A stretch of 64,000 bases of DNA from Comamonadaceae bacterium (GTDB taxonomy: Bacteria; Pseudomonadota; Gammaproteobacteria; Burkholderiales; Burkholderiaceae_C). Shown here one piece after another: positions 17,906 through 27,982 of the stretch. The translations under genes were made by a program, and so were the position numbers. The notes beneath the pieces are model-generated. The model did no database searches and was not told where the DNA came from. It saw only the letters and a list, made by a program, of their open reading frames with translations. The stretch lies in NCBI GenBank assembly GCA_027488215.1, contig JAIYCB010000008.1, positions 102,362 to 166,361 of the forward strand. The letters run 5' to 3'. Every line of letters starts with the position of its first letter. The stretch's first letter is position 1.

Positions 17906-19240
17906 TCAAGCGTCCGATCGGTGCAGTTTTTCTTGGATTTTTTGGCGGCTGCGCCAAACGCTCCACAACACCAAAGGCAGCAGCAAAGCCACCGACATTT
18001 CAGGGTTGAAGGGCAGACCATAGGCCTGCAAGCCCTTGAAGGCGTAGAGCAGCAAGCTCACCACGTAATAAGAGATGGCGGCCATGGACAAGCCCTCCAC
18101 CGTCACCTGCAAGCGCAGCTGCAACTCTTGGCCACGGGTCAGCTTTTCCAGCAGCACCTGGTTTTGCGCTTCGGTGGCAATGTCCACACGGGTGCGCAAC
18201 AAGGCGCTGGTGCGCGAGACCCGCTCGGCCAAGGATGCCAAGCGTTTTTCGGTGGCCATCACGGTGGCCATGGCCGGTGACAAGCGCCGCTGCATGAATT
18301 CACCCAGGGTTTGAATGCCTGAAATCGGCCGCTCCCGCAACTCGGCCAGGCGTTGGCTGACCAGGGAGTCGTAAGCGCGTGTGGCAGAAAACCTGAACCC
18401 GTGCTCAGCCGTTGCACGCTCAATGCGGGCGGCCAAGGACACCAGCAAATCCAGCAAGGCCTGATCGCTTTCACCCTTGCGCTCCAGCAAACCCGTGATG
18501 TCGGCCAACTGCCCTTCCGCAGAGGACAGCATGGCAGACAGGTTTTTGGCCACCGGCAAGCCGCGCAAAGCCATCAGCCGGTAGGTCTCCAGCTCCAGCA
18601 AGCGCTGCGACACGCGACCGGCCCGAGCCTCGGAAGTCTCGGGCGGTGCCAACACCAGCATGCGCTCAAAACCATCGTCTCCAATCCGGAAATGCGTGAG
18701 GATGCACGAATGCGACAAGCCCTCTGCGGTGTTGCCCATGCGGGAGGCCAACATGATGCCAGGCCCCAACCAGCTTTGGGCCTGGGCCATCAGATCGGGC
18801 GAAGACAGGTCTGCACACAGCATGCCCAACTGGATGGCCGCCATGGTTTGGCCCGGCAAACCCCGCAGCCATTCGGTGCCCACCGCCACGTGCGGCGCCA
18901 ACTCAGGCAGGTCTGCGCCCCAATGCGCATGGGCGGGCAGGTTCTGGACGATGGAATAGCGGGTGAACTCGGTGTGACGCTCCCACTTCACAGTGAAATG
19001 GTCGCAACGCAAACGCAAGAAATTGCCCTGCAGGCGTCTCAGTTCCAAATCGGCATGGCCCGGCAGTTGCCGCAGGTGGGCCCACTCCTGTTCACGCGAA
19101 ACCCCTTCATTGAGCAAAGCCACATACACGATCAACGCCGGCAGCCTGACATGGGCAGGTGGGCGGGCATGGACTTCGTTGTGCAACTCTCGCCGCTGGG
19201 CGTCTTCTGGCGGCAAAAAGCGGGAAGTGATTTCGTTCAT
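17906..19240 (-). CDS. DUF3422 family membrane-anchored protein
   Basis: Protein of 444 aa resembling the DUF3422 family, which has no established biochemical role. The soluble part begins with ELHNEVHARPPAHVRLPA, typical of the family, and is largely helical with heptad-like stretches. Two hydrophobic segments close the protein (ISYYVVSLLLYAFKGLQAYG and SVALLLPLVLWSVW), suggesting a C-terminal membrane hairpin with a large cytoplasmic domain. The ATG at 19240 is chosen because the longer frame to 19399 is low-complexity and runs into the preceding gene. It sits between a SLAC1/TehA channel and a LysR regulator. Confidence 0.8.
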   Translation of the reverse strand: MNEITSRFLPPEDAQRRELHNEVHARPPAHVRLPALIVYVALLNEGVSREQEWAHLRQLPGHADLELRRLQGNFLRLRCDHFTVKWERHTEFTRYSIVQNLPAHAHWGADLPELAPHVAVGTEWLRGLPGQTMAAIQLGMLCADLSSPDLMAQAQSWLGPGIMLASRMGNTAEGLSHSCILTHFRIGDDGFERMLVLAPPETSEARAGRVSQRLLELETYRLMALRGLPVAKNLSAMLSSAEGQLADITGLLERKGESDQALLDLLVSLAARIERATAEHGFRFSATRAYDSLVSQRLAELRERPISGIQTLGEFMQRRLSPAMATVMATEKRLASLAERVSRTSALLRTRVDIATEAQNQVLLEKLTRGQELQLRLQVTVEGLSMAAISYYVVSLLLYAFKGLQAYGLPFNPEMSVALLLPLVLWSVWRSRQKIQEKLHRSDA

Positions 19241-19326
19241 GGGACTATTCTGACCGAGCTTGCAACCACATGCCATGGACGCCACGAGAAATCTCAAGCG
19301 CCAGCCCCAATCCCGTCCATGTCCAA

Positions 19327-20313
19327 TCAAGGCCCTGGCGGCTCCGGCACCAGCAATCGCCCCTGCCAAATGCCCACGACTGTGGACAGGCCCAGCCAAA
19401 GAAACAGGCCAGACACCAGCACCAAGCCCGCCAAGGCCCAGGCTTGCGCCTCAACGCGGTCCAAGGACAAGGTCAGTGACAAGGCAGAAAATGCCGCCAA
19501 GGGGAAAGACATGCCCCAAAAAGGCATGCCAAATGCCTGCTTGAAAACCCCGCGGGCCACGAAGGCAGAGCCACACAAAAACAACAAGGCCACACACCAA
19601 AGTCCCTCCACCATCCACGCCGGGGTGCCCAGGTTCAAACCCGGCAAAGCCAACACCGAAGGCGGCGCCACCGTGATGAAGGTCAAGGGCAACAGGCGCT
19701 GCGGCCACAAGCCCAAGCGGCGGACGCGCCACCCAATCAGCCCCCAAGCCACAGGCCAAAGCAAGGCTGCCAGGCCAAATTGAACCGAGGCCCAAACCGG
19801 ATGACCCAAATCCACACCCATCAAAGCCGGCAACACATTGCCCACCACGGGAATGAACAAGGCCGGGGTCATGCCCAACCAAAACCGGTCTTGGTGCCAA
19901 TCCGCACGAAACCAGCCGAGCACCACCACCCCACTCACCGCCATCAGACCCGCAGAACCGAGCATCCACAGGGCATCTGCCCACCCTGAAAAACCCCAGT
20001 GGGCAGCCGCCACGCTGGCCATCAACACCCAAGAAGCGGGCAAGGCCGCCGTGAACACATGGCGCACAGGGTGCTGCAGGTCAGCGCGAACAGCTTGCGG
20101 GAACCACCCCAGGCGAGCCACTGTGGCCAGCATCAAAACGATCAAGACGCATGCGGCCACAACGCCCAGGGCGGCCGAGACCCACACCGCCACGGTCCCC
20201 CAAAGAAACTCGGCGCGCAACCAAGCCAGCGACAGGCCGCACCAACCCATGACCATGGCAAACCAAGAAAAGCCCAGGTGTTGCACCGGCGAGAAAAAAA
20301 GGCGTGGGCTCAT
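19327..20313 (-). CDS. SLAC1/TehA (TDT) family anion channel or transporter
   Basis: Membrane protein of 328 aa with about ten hydrophobic helices. The N-terminus HLGFSWFAMVMGWCGLSLAW is typical of SLAC1/TehA channels and TDT dicarboxylate/tellurite transporters. The start at 20313 is used because an upstream in-frame ATG (20349) lies inside the ssb terminator hairpin. The permeant ion is not readable. It is separated from ssb by that terminator and from DUF3422 by 86 bases. Confidence 0.82.
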   Translation of the reverse strand: MSPRLFFSPVQHLGFSWFAMVMGWCGLSLAWLRAEFLWGTVAVWVSAALGVVAACVLIVLMLATVARLGWFPQAVRADLQHPVRHVFTAALPASWVLMASVAAAHWGFSGWADALWMLGSAGLMAVSGVVVLGWFRADWHQDRFWLGMTPALFIPVVGNVLPALMGVDLGHPVWASVQFGLAALLWPVAWGLIGWRVRRLGLWPQRLLPLTFITVAPPSVLALPGLNLGTPAWMVEGLWCVALLFLCGSAFVARGVFKQAFGMPFWGMSFPLAAFSALSLTLSLDRVEAQAWALAGLVLVSGLFLWLGLSTVVGIWQGRLLVPEPPGP

Positions 20314-20322
20314 GCGCGGCTG

Positions 20323-20354
20323 AAAGAAAAAACCCGTGGGCTGGACCACGGGTT
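20323..20354 (-). terminator. Rho-independent terminator of ssb
   Basis: On the minus strand AACCCGTGG, a 6-base loop and CCACGGGTT form a perfect 9-bp stem followed by a T-rich run. It lies 30 bases after the ssb stop. Confidence 0.85.
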
Positions 20355-20384
20355 GGGGGATGGACGTCGGTGAAGCGGCGTTCT

Positions 20385-20873
20385 TCAGAACGGGATGTCG
20401 TCGTCCATGTCGTCAAAGTTGCTGGCCGCAGGCTTGGCTGCGGCCGCAGGGCGGCTGGCCGGTGCGGCGGCAGGTCGGGCCGGCGCGGCTTGGCGTGGGG
20501 CATAGCCACCGCCGTCCTCGGCAGGGCCGCCCATGCCTTGGCGACTGCCCAGCATCTGCATGCTGTCGGCACGGATGTCGGTGGCGTACTTTTCCACACC
20601 GTTTTTGTCGGTGTATTTTCGGGTGCGCAGGCTGCCCTCGACATAGACCTGACTGCCTTTGCGCAGGTACTGGCCCGCGATTTCGGCGAGCTTGGCAAAA
20701 AAGCTGATGTTGTGCCACTCGGTGGCCTCGCGCATTTCACCGGTGGCCTTGTCCTTGTAACGGTCGGTGGTGGCCACGCGGATGCTGGTGACCGCGTCAC
20801 CAGAGGGCAAATAGCGGGTTTCAGGGTCGGCTCCCAGATTGCCGACGATGATGACTTTGTTGACGGATGCCAT
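20385..20873 (-). CDS. ssb: Single-stranded DNA-binding protein
   Basis: SSB of 162 aa, which coats single-stranded DNA during replication, repair and recombination. The OB-fold begins [20 protein letters not shown] and includes the conserved [18 protein letters not shown] region. A Gly/Ala/Pro-rich linker leads to the acidic tail DDMDDDIPF, which recruits partner proteins. A GAGGAG Shine-Dalgarno precedes the ATG. It follows an MFS gene and ends in a strong terminator. SSB beside uvrA is a familiar repair neighbourhood. Confidence 0.97.
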   Translation of the reverse strand: MASVNKVIIVGNLGADPETRYLPSGDAVTSIRVATTDRYKDKATGEMREATEWHNISFFAKLAEIAGQYLRKGSQVYVEGSLRTRKYTDKNGVEKYATDIRADSMQMLGSRQGMGGPAEDGGGYAPRQAAPARPAAAPASRPAAAAKPAASNFDDMDDDIPF

Positions 20874-20972
20874 GAAAACTCCTCGATGATGCCCAATTAT
20901 GCGGCCAATCTGATGCGGCGAATCGCCCTGGCCTCCAAGGCCAAAAAGCCGCCCCCAGGCGCGGCATTTTCC

Positions 20973-22160
20973 TCAGGGAGTCTGGCTCACAGGCGCGGCT
21001 CGACCGGGCGTCTGCATGGGCCACGCCAACAGCCACCACAGCAGCAAAGCCGCGCCACAGCTCAAAAACAGCGCCGGGCTGCCCCAGGACTTGACCAGCC
21101 AGCCACCCACCAGACCGCCCACAAAAAACCCCAGGGACTGCAGCGTGTTGTACACCCCCAGCGCCGTACCGCGCATGGCCCGGGGGGCGATGCGCGAGGC
21201 CAGGCTGGGCTGGGTCGCCTCCAGCGCATTGAAGCCGCAAAAAAACACCAGCAACCAAGCCGCCAAAACACCCAGGCTGGGCGTGCCCACCGACTGCACC
21301 AACAAACCCAGCTGCACCAAGGCGATCAGGCCGATGGAGAGCAAAAACACTTTTTTCAGGTGTCCGCGCCGCTCCATGGCAAACACCACACCCAAAAACA
21401 AAAACGACAGCAACACCGCTGGCAAATACACCTGCCAATGCTGCGCCTTGTCCAGACCCGCCTGCACCAGCAAGGCCGGCACAGCCACCCACATGGCCAA
21501 TTGCACCGCATGCAACACAAACACGCCCACATTCAGGCGCATCAAATCGGCATGGGCCAACACGTCGGCCAGCCGCCCACGGCCTGGCCCCAACACAGGC
21601 GGCGGGGCGGGCGGGGCGCCCCAGATGACCACGGCCACGCCCACCAAGGCCATCACCCCGGTCAACCAGAACAAGCCCGCGAACCCGATCCAGGCCGTCA
21701 ACACTGGCGACACCACCAAAGACAGCGCAAACATGAGGCCGATGCTGGCGCCCACCAGGGCCATGGCCTTGGTGCGCACCTCATCACGCGTCAGATCGGC
21801 CAGCAATGCGGTGACGGCCGCCGACACGGCACCGGCCCCCTGCAAGCTGCGCCCGATGAGCAACTGGGTCAAATCGGTGGCCACTGCCGCCCAAAAACTG
21901 CCCAAAGCAAAAATGATCAGGCCCAGCACGATCACCCGCTTGCGTCCGAAACGGTCCGATGCCATGCCAAAAGGCAATTGAAGCAAGCCTTGCGTCAAGC
22001 CATAAATCCCCATGGCCAAGCCCAGCCACAGGGGGTCTTCGCCCCCCGGATATTGCCGCGCCTCCAGGGCAAACACCGGCAAAACCAGAAACAAGCCCAG
22101 CATGCGCAAGGCAAAAATGCCCGACAAAGAGGCACTGGCGCGCCGCTCGGTGGGCGTCAT
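20973..22160 (-). CDS. MFS transporter
   Basis: Major facilitator superfamily transporter of 395 aa from the ATG at 22160; a GTG at 22196 is an alternative. Twelve hydrophobic helices are expected. The signature GMASDRFGRKRVIVLGL between helices 2 and 3 and LIGRSLQGAGAV in helix 4 are present. It resembles drug or sugar efflux members such as YajR, but the substrate is not readable. It is divergent from uvrA, and its 3' end is about 100 bases from the ssb start. Confidence 0.87.
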   Translation of the reverse strand: MTPTERRASASLSGIFALRMLGLFLVLPVFALEARQYPGGEDPLWLGLAMGIYGLTQGLLQLPFGMASDRFGRKRVIVLGLIIFALGSFWAAVATDLTQLLIGRSLQGAGAVSAAVTALLADLTRDEVRTKAMALVGASIGLMFALSLVVSPVLTAWIGFAGLFWLTGVMALVGVAVVIWGAPPAPPPVLGPGRGRLADVLAHADLMRLNVGVFVLHAVQLAMWVAVPALLVQAGLDKAQHWQVYLPAVLLSFLFLGVVFAMERRGHLKKVFLLSIGLIALVQLGLLVQSVGTPSLGVLAAWLLVFFCGFNALEATQPSLASRIAPRAMRGTALGVYNTLQSLGFFVGGLVGGWLVKSWGSPALFLSCGAALLLWWLLAWPMQTPGRAAPVSQTP

Positions 22161-22312
22161 GTCCAAAGAAGATGCTGTCTGCGCAAGGTCGGTCACACAA
22201 AACCCCAAACAGGGTGAAAACAAACGAAGGATTGTCCCTGATTGGTGGTCCCCAGGGGCCGCCGCAGCCCCGGCAGGGATAATCAAAGGTTTTGCTGATC
22301 TGGCCGCCCACC

Positions 22313-25240
22313 GTGAAACTTGTTGACCCCCTTGCCCTGCCCGATGAACCTGATGATGCGCGCTATCTGGCCGCAGCGCTGCGGCAAAGCCACATCAGCG
22401 TGCGGGGGGCACGCACCCACAACCTGAAAAACATCGACCTCGACATCCCGCGCAACCAGCTGGTGGTGATCACCGGGCTGTCGGGTTCGGGCAAGTCGAG
22501 CTTGGCTTTTGACACGCTGTATGCCGAGGGCCAGCGCCGCTATGTGGAAAGCCTGTCGGCCTATGCCAGGCAATTCCTGCAACTGATGGACAAGCCCGAT
22601 GTGGACCTGATCGAAGGCCTGTCGCCCGCGATTTCCATCGAGCAAAAAGCCACCAGCCACAACCCGCGCTCCACCGTGGGCACCGTGACCGAGATCCACG
22701 ACTACCTGCGCCTGCTGTTTGCCCGCGCGGGCACGCCGTATTGCCCTGACCACCACCTGCCCTTGCAGGCGCAGACCGTGAGCCAGATGGTGGACACGGT
22801 GCTGGCCCTGCCCGAAGACACCAAGCTGATGATCTTGGCGCCGATTGCCCGAGAGAAGAAAGGCGAGTTTGAAAAAGTCTTTGAGCAGATGCAGGCGCTG
22901 GGCTATGTGCGCTTTCGCATCAATGGTCAGACGGTGGAGGTGGAAGACCTGCCCACACTCAAGAAGACCGAAAAACACAACATCGACGTGGTGGTGGACC
23001 GCATCAAAGTTCGGTCGGAGGAAGATGCCAAAGCGCGTGACGCCCTGCGCCAGCGTCTGGCCGAAAGCTTTGAAGCCGCGCTGCACTTGGCTGAGCACCG
23101 TGCCGTGGCACTCGAGATGGACACGGGCAAAGAACACCTGTTCAACGCCAAGTTCGCTTGCCCGGTGTGCACCTATTCCATCAGCGAACTCGAGCCGCGC
23201 CTGTTCTCGTTCAACTCGCCCATGGGCGCTTGCCCCACCTGTGACGGCATCGGCACCATGGCGTTTTTCGACCCCGAGCGGGTGGTGGCCTTTCCCTCGC
23301 TCAGCTTGGCCAGTGGCGCCATCAAGGGCTGGGACCGGCGCAACGGCTTTTACTTCAGCATGCTCGAAAGCCTGGCCAAGCATTACCAATTCGACATCGA
23401 AGCACCCTTTGAAAAACTCGCACCGGCGCACCAACAGGTGCTGCTGCACGGTTCGGGCGAAGAAGAAATCAAGTTCAGCTACGTGATGGAGTCCGGCGCC
23501 TCACAGGGCAAGAAGGTCAGCAAAAAACACCCCTTCGAAGGCATCATCCCCAACATGACGCGGCGTTACCGCGAGACCGACTCGGCCGTGGTGCGCGAAG
23601 ACCTGGCGCGCTACCGCAACCTGCAGCCTTGCACCAGCTGCCAGGGCACCCGTTTGCGGCGCGAGGCGCGCCATGTGCGCATTGGTGAAGGCGCTCAGGC
23701 CCGCGCCATTTACGAGATCAGCCACATCACGCTGGGCGAATCGCAGCAATATTTTCAGAGCCTGCAACTGCGCGGGGCCAAGGCCGAGATCGCCGACAAG
23801 GTGGTGCGCGAAATCGCATCCCGCCTGAAATTCCTCAACGACGTGGGTCTGAACTACTTGAGCCTGGACCGCAGCGCCGAGACCTTGTCGGGCGGTGAGG
23901 CCCAGCGTATCCGCTTGGCCAGCCAAATCGGTTCGGGCCTGACGGGCGTGATGTACGTGCTGGACGAGCCCAGCATTGGATTGCACCAGCGCGACAACGA
24001 CCGCCTGATCGGCACCCTGCAACACCTGCGCGACATTGGCAACAGCGTGCTGGTGGTCGAGCACGACGAAGACATGATCCGCGTGGCGGACCACGTGATC
24101 GACATGGGCCCCGGCGCAGGCGTGCACGGTGGGCGCGTGATGGCGCAAGGCACTTGCGCCGACATCTTGGCCGCACCCGACTCCATCACCGGCCAATACA
24201 TGTCGGGCCGCAAAAAAATCGCGACGCCCAAGCGCCACAAAGCAGGCAAAGACTTCATCGAGATCTTGGGCGCCAAAGGCAACAACCTCCAAAACGTGAA
24301 CGTGAAGCTCCCCGTGGGCTTGCTCACTTGCGTGACCGGTGTGTCGGGCTCCGGCAAATCAACCCTGGTCAACGACACGCTCTACAAGGCCGCGGCACAC
24401 CAGATTCACCGTGCCCACGAGGAAGCCGCCTCGCACGAAGAGATCAAAGGGCTGGAGCATTTCGACAAAGTCATCAACGTCGACCAGTCCCCCATTGGCC
24501 GCACGCCACGCAGCAACCCGGCCACCTACACGGGCCTGTTCACCCACATCCGCGAGTTGATGGCCGAAGTGCCCGCCGCCCGTGAGCGCGGCTACGGCCC
24601 CGGTCGCTTTTCTTTCAACGTGACCGGTGGCCGCTGCGAAGCCTGCCAGGGCGACGGCATGGTCAAAGTCGAGATGCACTTTTTGCCCGACGTGTACGTG
24701 CCCTGCGACGTGTGCCACGGCATGCGCTACAACCGCGAAACGCTCGAAGTCCAATACAAGGGCCAGAACATCGCGCAGATCCTGAACATGACGGTGGAAG
24801 CCGCGCACCAGTTTTTCAGCGCCGTGCCCAACATCGCCCGCAAGCTGCAGACCTTGTTGGATGTGGGCCTGACCTACATCCGCCTGGGCCAGAGCGCCAC
24901 CACGCTGTCGGGCGGCGAGGCGCAGCGCGTCAAGCTCGCGCTGGAGCTGTCCAAGCGCGACACGGGCCGCACGCTCTACATCCTGGACGAGCCCACCACC
25001 GGATTGCACTTTGCCGACATCGACCTGCTGCTCAAGGTGCTGCACCAGTTGCGTGACGCGGGCAACACCATCGTCATCATCGAACACAACCTCGACGTCA
25101 TCAAAACCGCCGACTGGCTGATCGACATGGGGCCTGAGGGTGGCGCGGGCGGCGGCACGGTGCTGGGCGAAGGCACGCCGGAACAACTGGCCAAAAACAA
25201 GGCGAGCTTCACGGGCCACTATTTGGCGCGCTTGCTTTGA
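22313..25240 (+). CDS. uvrA: Excinuclease ABC subunit UvrA
   Basis: Damage-recognition ATPase of nucleotide excision repair, 975 aa from the GTG at 22313; a TTG at 22292 is possible, and neither has a good Shine-Dalgarno. Both ABC modules are intact: Walker [11 protein letters not shown] and [13 protein letters not shown] signatures [17 protein letters not shown] and [17 protein letters not shown], and Walker B segments before DEPSIGLH and DEPTTGLH. The zinc-binding cysteines are present (CPVC/CPTC, CTSC, and CEAC/CDVC). Confidence 0.97.
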   Translation: MKLVDPLALPDEPDDARYLAAALRQSHISVRGARTHNLKNIDLDIPRNQLVVITGLSGSGKSSLAFDTLYAEGQRRYVESLSAYARQFLQLMDKPDVDLIEGLSPAISIEQKATSHNPRSTVGTVTEIHDYLRLLFARAGTPYCPDHHLPLQAQTVSQMVDTVLALPEDTKLMILAPIAREKKGEFEKVFEQMQALGYVRFRINGQTVEVEDLPTLKKTEKHNIDVVVDRIKVRSEEDAKARDALRQRLAESFEAALHLAEHRAVALEMDTGKEHLFNAKFACPVCTYSISELEPRLFSFNSPMGACPTCDGIGTMAFFDPERVVAFPSLSLASGAIKGWDRRNGFYFSMLESLAKHYQFDIEAPFEKLAPAHQQVLLHGSGEEEIKFSYVMESGASQGKKVSKKHPFEGIIPNMTRRYRETDSAVVREDLARYRNLQPCTSCQGTRLRREARHVRIGEGAQARAIYEISHITLGESQQYFQSLQLRGAKAEIADKVVREIASRLKFLNDVGLNYLSLDRSAETLSGGEAQRIRLASQIGSGLTGVMYVLDEPSIGLHQRDNDRLIGTLQHLRDIGNSVLVVEHDEDMIRVADHVIDMGPGAGVHGGRVMAQGTCADILAAPDSITGQYMSGRKKIATPKRHKAGKDFIEILGAKGNNLQNVNVKLPVGLLTCVTGVSGSGKSTLVNDTLYKAAAHQIHRAHEEAASHEEIKGLEHFDKVINVDQSPIGRTPRSNPATYTGLFTHIRELMAEVPAARERGYGPGRFSFNVTGGRCEACQGDGMVKVEMHFLPDVYVPCDVCHGMRYNRETLEVQYKGQNIAQILNMTVEAAHQFFSAVPNIARKLQTLLDVGLTYIRLGQSATTLSGGEAQRVKLALELSKRDTGRTLYILDEPTTGLHFADIDLLLKVLHQLRDAGNTIVIIEHNLDVIKTADWLIDMGPEGGAGGGTVLGEGTPEQLAKNKASFTGHYLARLL

Positions 25241-25322
25241 ACGCGCTGCGGTTTCACCCCTGACCCTTACTCAGTTCACACCCATCTGATTTCCCATCAG
25301 TTTTGAACCATTGAATGTCATT

Positions 25323-25709
25323 ATGAAAACTGTCATCCGTGCTTTCTTCCGAACCCTGCGCATCGTGCTCGGCCCCGTCATGCTGCTCAAAGAGCGCCTG
25401 ACCCAACCCACAGGCGTGCAACGCACACCCGCCGCTCAAGCCGCGGTCGACCAACAGTGCCAAAGCCTGGCGCTGTACCAGTTCAGCACCTGCCCGTTTT
25501 GCATCAAGGTGCGCCAGGAAATGCGCCGCTTATCCTTGCCCATTGAAAAGCGGGACGCCCAGCACCACACCGCCAACCGCGACGCTTTGGTGCAAGGCAG
25601 TGGCGCGACCAAGGTGCCATGTCTGAAGATCACCGAAACCAATGGCCAGACCCGGTGGCTGCAAGACTCCGATGCGATCGTGGCGTATTTGCGCGAGCGC
25701 TTTGCCTGA
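25323..25709 (+). CDS. Glutaredoxin family protein
   Basis: Protein of 128 aa with a thioredoxin fold. The redox motif CPFC lies in LYQFSTCPFCIKVRQEM, followed by the cis-Pro segment TKVPCLKI and the glutathione-binding DSDAIVAYL, so it is a dithiol glutaredoxin or GST N-domain-like protein. An N-terminal extension of ~45 residues contains a hydrophobic stretch (FFRTLRIVLGPVMLL) that could be a membrane anchor. It is 82 bases downstream of uvrA. Confidence 0.87.
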   Translation: MKTVIRAFFRTLRIVLGPVMLLKERLTQPTGVQRTPAAQAAVDQQCQSLALYQFSTCPFCIKVRQEMRRLSLPIEKRDAQHHTANRDALVQGSGATKVPCLKITETNGQTRWLQDSDAIVAYLRERFA

Positions 25710-25782
25710 AGGTCGGCATCAAAAACCGCTTGCAGGTCGGCGGCATCAGCCCCGACAAGCCCCCTGACCCCGCCATTCGTCC

Positions 25783-25905
25783 ATGGAAACCGAACTCAAA
25801 CTCAGTCTGAACGAAGCAGACCTGCCACGCTTGTTGGCCCACCCCCTGCTGGCGAAAACAGGCTACACACTTCAAGCAGCCTGCACCACCGTCAGCAAAG
25901 TCTGA
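25783..25905 (+). pseudogene. Remnant of a CYTH-domain (triphosphatase-like) gene
   Basis: A 40-codon frame starts METELKLSL and continues to LLAHPLLAKTGYTL, the typical opening of CYTH-domain inorganic triphosphatase (YgiF-like) proteins, including the ExExK-type signature. After about 28 codons the frame runs into the antisense of the thioesterase 3' end and stops. A family member should continue for 200-500 residues. This looks like the 5' end of a gene lost by a deletion that joined it to the neighbouring convergent gene. Confidence 0.6.
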
Positions 25906-26282
25906 CCGTTGGCCACCAACTTCTCGCCCTCGGCATCCACCGCAAACAAATCACAGCTGGTGAACACCTGAGCTTTTCCGGGTTTGACCACCCTTGCCCG
26001 CGCAATGAACTTTTGCCCCACCGCAGGCCGCAAACAGTTGACCGAAAAGTGGGCGGCCAACAAATTCGGCCCTGTAACGGTGCCTGCCGCAAAGCCGCAG
26101 GCAGTGTCGATGAGTGTGCCGATCAGGCCTGCGTGCAAATAGCCCGAGTACTGCCCCACCTCTGGACGCCAGGGCATCTGGATTTCGACAAAGCCGGGCT
26201 CGGCCACCGTCACCTCAATGCCACACCAGCGGTTGAATTCGGCCATGGCGTTGATTTTTTTCAGCATCTCGAGTGGGCTCAT
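25872..26282 (-). CDS. PaaI/YbdB-type hotdog thioesterase
   Basis: Protein of 136 aa with the hotdog fold of acyl-CoA thioesterases. The segment YSGYLHAGLIGTLIDTACGFA carries the usual HxG-type active-site loop, with H-A-G, and an acidic residue in TLIDTA. Substrate class is probably phenylacetyl or other short acyl-CoA, by inference. The ATG at 26282 overlaps the stop of the upstream MerR gene (ATGA), so the two form an operon. Its 3' end overlaps the CYTH remnant on the other strand. Confidence 0.86.
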   Translation of the reverse strand: MSPLEMLKKINAMAEFNRWCGIEVTVAEPGFVEIQMPWRPEVGQYSGYLHAGLIGTLIDTACGFAAGTVTGPNLLAAHFSVNCLRPAVGQKFIARARVVKPGKAQVFTSCDLFAVDAEGEKLVANGQTLLTVVQAA

Positions 26283-26638
26283 GGTTTTCTCCTGGCTTGG
26301 GTTTTGAACCACCCGATGTGGTCCATCAGTTTTTGGCGAAGTGCTTTTTGCTCGTTCATGAGCTGGTCAATCTCGGCCACACGCGCCAGGATCGCGTCGA
26401 TCATGTCTTGTGCCGACAACTTGCCCGCTTTGAAGCGCGGCAAATACTCGGCAATGAAGGGCAGCGAGAAACCCATCTCCCGCGACATGGCGATGAAGAT
26501 GACGTACTTGACGGTTTTTACGTCGTACACACGGTAACCATTGGGCAATCTTTGGCTTTCAATGAGGCCATCGGCCTCGTACCGCCGCAAGCGGTGCACC
26601 GACACCCGGGTCTTGGCAGAGAGTTCAGAAATCAACAT
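26279..26638 (-). CDS. MerR-family transcriptional regulator
   Basis: Regulator of 119 aa. The winged helix-turn-helix opens MLISELSAKTRVSVHRLRRY and continues with YEADGLIESQRLPNGYRVY; a C-terminal coiled-coil dimerisation helix follows. There are no cysteines in the effector region, so it is not a classic metal sensor. It shares an operon with a thioesterase and is divergent from a serine hydrolase/acyl-CoA ligase pair. It may therefore control acyl-CoA metabolism. Confidence 0.87.
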   Translation of the reverse strand: MLISELSAKTRVSVHRLRRYEADGLIESQRLPNGYRVYDVKTVKYVIFIAMSREMGFSLPFIAEYLPRFKAGKLSAQDMIDAILARVAEIDQLMNEQKALRQKLMDHIGWFKTQARRKP

Positions 26639-26780
26639 GAATCCAGTCTAGCAACGCTCGCACTGCGCGAGGCTTAGGGCCTTTGACGCATGGGCGACAA
26701 GCCAGGGCAACCGATGCGCTGCAGGTGATACCCCATGCCCCAAGGCTGGTGTACAAATCACCCTTCAACCGGAGCACCTG

Positions 26781-27956
26781 ATGACCGCACACCCCGCCTT
26801 GCCCCACGCCCAGCCTGCCGATGTGGGCCTGTGCCCCGAGCGCACCCAGCGCCTGATGGACGTGCTGCGCCGCGAGGTGGCCAGCGGGCGACTGCCAGGC
26901 GCCGTGGCCATGGTTGCACGGCGTGGCCAGATTGCCTTGTTCGAGGCCGTGGGCCAGCAAGACCCTGGCACAGGCACGCCCATGAAAACCGACAGCATCT
27001 TTCGCATCTATTCCATGACCAAGCCGGTCGTGTCGGTGGCGGTGATGATGCTGGTCGAACGCGGGCAGTTGCTCTTGAGCGACCCGGTCAGCCGCTGGTT
27101 ACCCGAATACGCCAACCAACAAGTGGCCACGGCCCAAGGCCTGGAGCCGGTGCGCAACCCAGCCACGGTGCAAGACCTGCTGCGCCACACGGCGGGGCTG
27201 ACGTATGAATTTTTGGGCGATTCACCGGTGCAGCGTCAATATGGCGAAGTGAAGATTGCCTCACGCGAGCGCACCAATACCGAGTTTTCTCAAACATTGG
27301 CTGCGTTACCGCTGCAGTTTCAACCCGGCACTGTATGGGCCTACAGCCGCGCCACTGATGTGCTGGGGCGGCTGGTCGAGGTGGTCAGCGGGCAAGGCTT
27401 GGGCGCATTCCTGCAAGCCGAGATATTTGGCCCTTTGGGCATGGTGGACACCGGCTTTGCCGTGCCGCCAGAACACCACCACCGCATTGCCGAGCCCTTT
27501 GCGCACGACCCCGACGGCGGTGTGCCGATGAAGGTGCTGGAGCCTCGCCAGGTGCCTGCCATGGAAGGCGGCGGCGGCGGACTCATGTCCACCGCCATGG
27601 ACTACGCCCGCTTTTTGCAGTGCCTGCGCAACCGGGGTGAGCTCGATGGCGTGCGCCTGCTCGGCCCCCACACGGTGGACTACATGACCGCCGACCACCT
27701 GGGCGGCATGCCTGCAGATGGCACCTTGCTGCCCCCGGGCCACGGTTTTGGTTTGGGCTTTGCGGTGCGCACCCACTTGGGCCTGTCGCCGGTGCCTGGC
27801 TCGGTGGGGCTTTATTACTGGGGCGGCATCGCGGGCACCACGTTTTTCATCGACCCGTCGCTCGACATGGTCGCCATGCTGATGATTCAGGCCCCTAACC
27901 AAAGGGATTACTATCGGCCCCTGTTCCGCGACCTGGTGTACGCGGCGCTGCTTTAA
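26781..27956 (+). CDS. Beta-lactamase-fold serine hydrolase (EstB-like)
   Basis: Protein of 391 aa in the class C beta-lactamase/esterase family VIII. The nucleophile motif SMTK is at residues 78-81 (IYSMTKPVVS), and YSR (188-190) takes the place of the classic YxN, as in EstB-type esterases. There is no signal peptide, which suggests a cytoplasmic ester hydrolase. The ATG has a GGAG Shine-Dalgarno. It is followed 26 bases later by an acyl-CoA ligase gene, suggesting that it releases a carboxylic acid which the ligase then activates. Confidence 0.86.
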   Translation: MTAHPALPHAQPADVGLCPERTQRLMDVLRREVASGRLPGAVAMVARRGQIALFEAVGQQDPGTGTPMKTDSIFRIYSMTKPVVSVAVMMLVERGQLLLSDPVSRWLPEYANQQVATAQGLEPVRNPATVQDLLRHTAGLTYEFLGDSPVQRQYGEVKIASRERTNTEFSQTLAALPLQFQPGTVWAYSRATDVLGRLVEVVSGQGLGAFLQAEIFGPLGMVDTGFAVPPEHHHRIAEPFAHDPDGGVPMKVLEPRQVPAMEGGGGGLMSTAMDYARFLQCLRNRGELDGVRLLGPHTVDYMTADHLGGMPADGTLLPPGHGFGLGFAVRTHLGLSPVPGSVGLYYWGGIAGTTFFIDPSLDMVAMLMIQAPNQRDYYRPLFRDLVYAALL

Positions 27957-27982
27957 AAAATGCAAAACACTGGAGACAGCAC

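Noticed and set aside
20896..20901. CATAAT as an ssb -10 element
   Set aside because: No convincing -35 lies at a suitable distance, so it was not listed as a promoter.
20304..22217. 637-codon open frame on the plus strand
   Set aside because: Antisense to ssb and the MFS transporter; His/Gln/Arg-rich composition without motifs.
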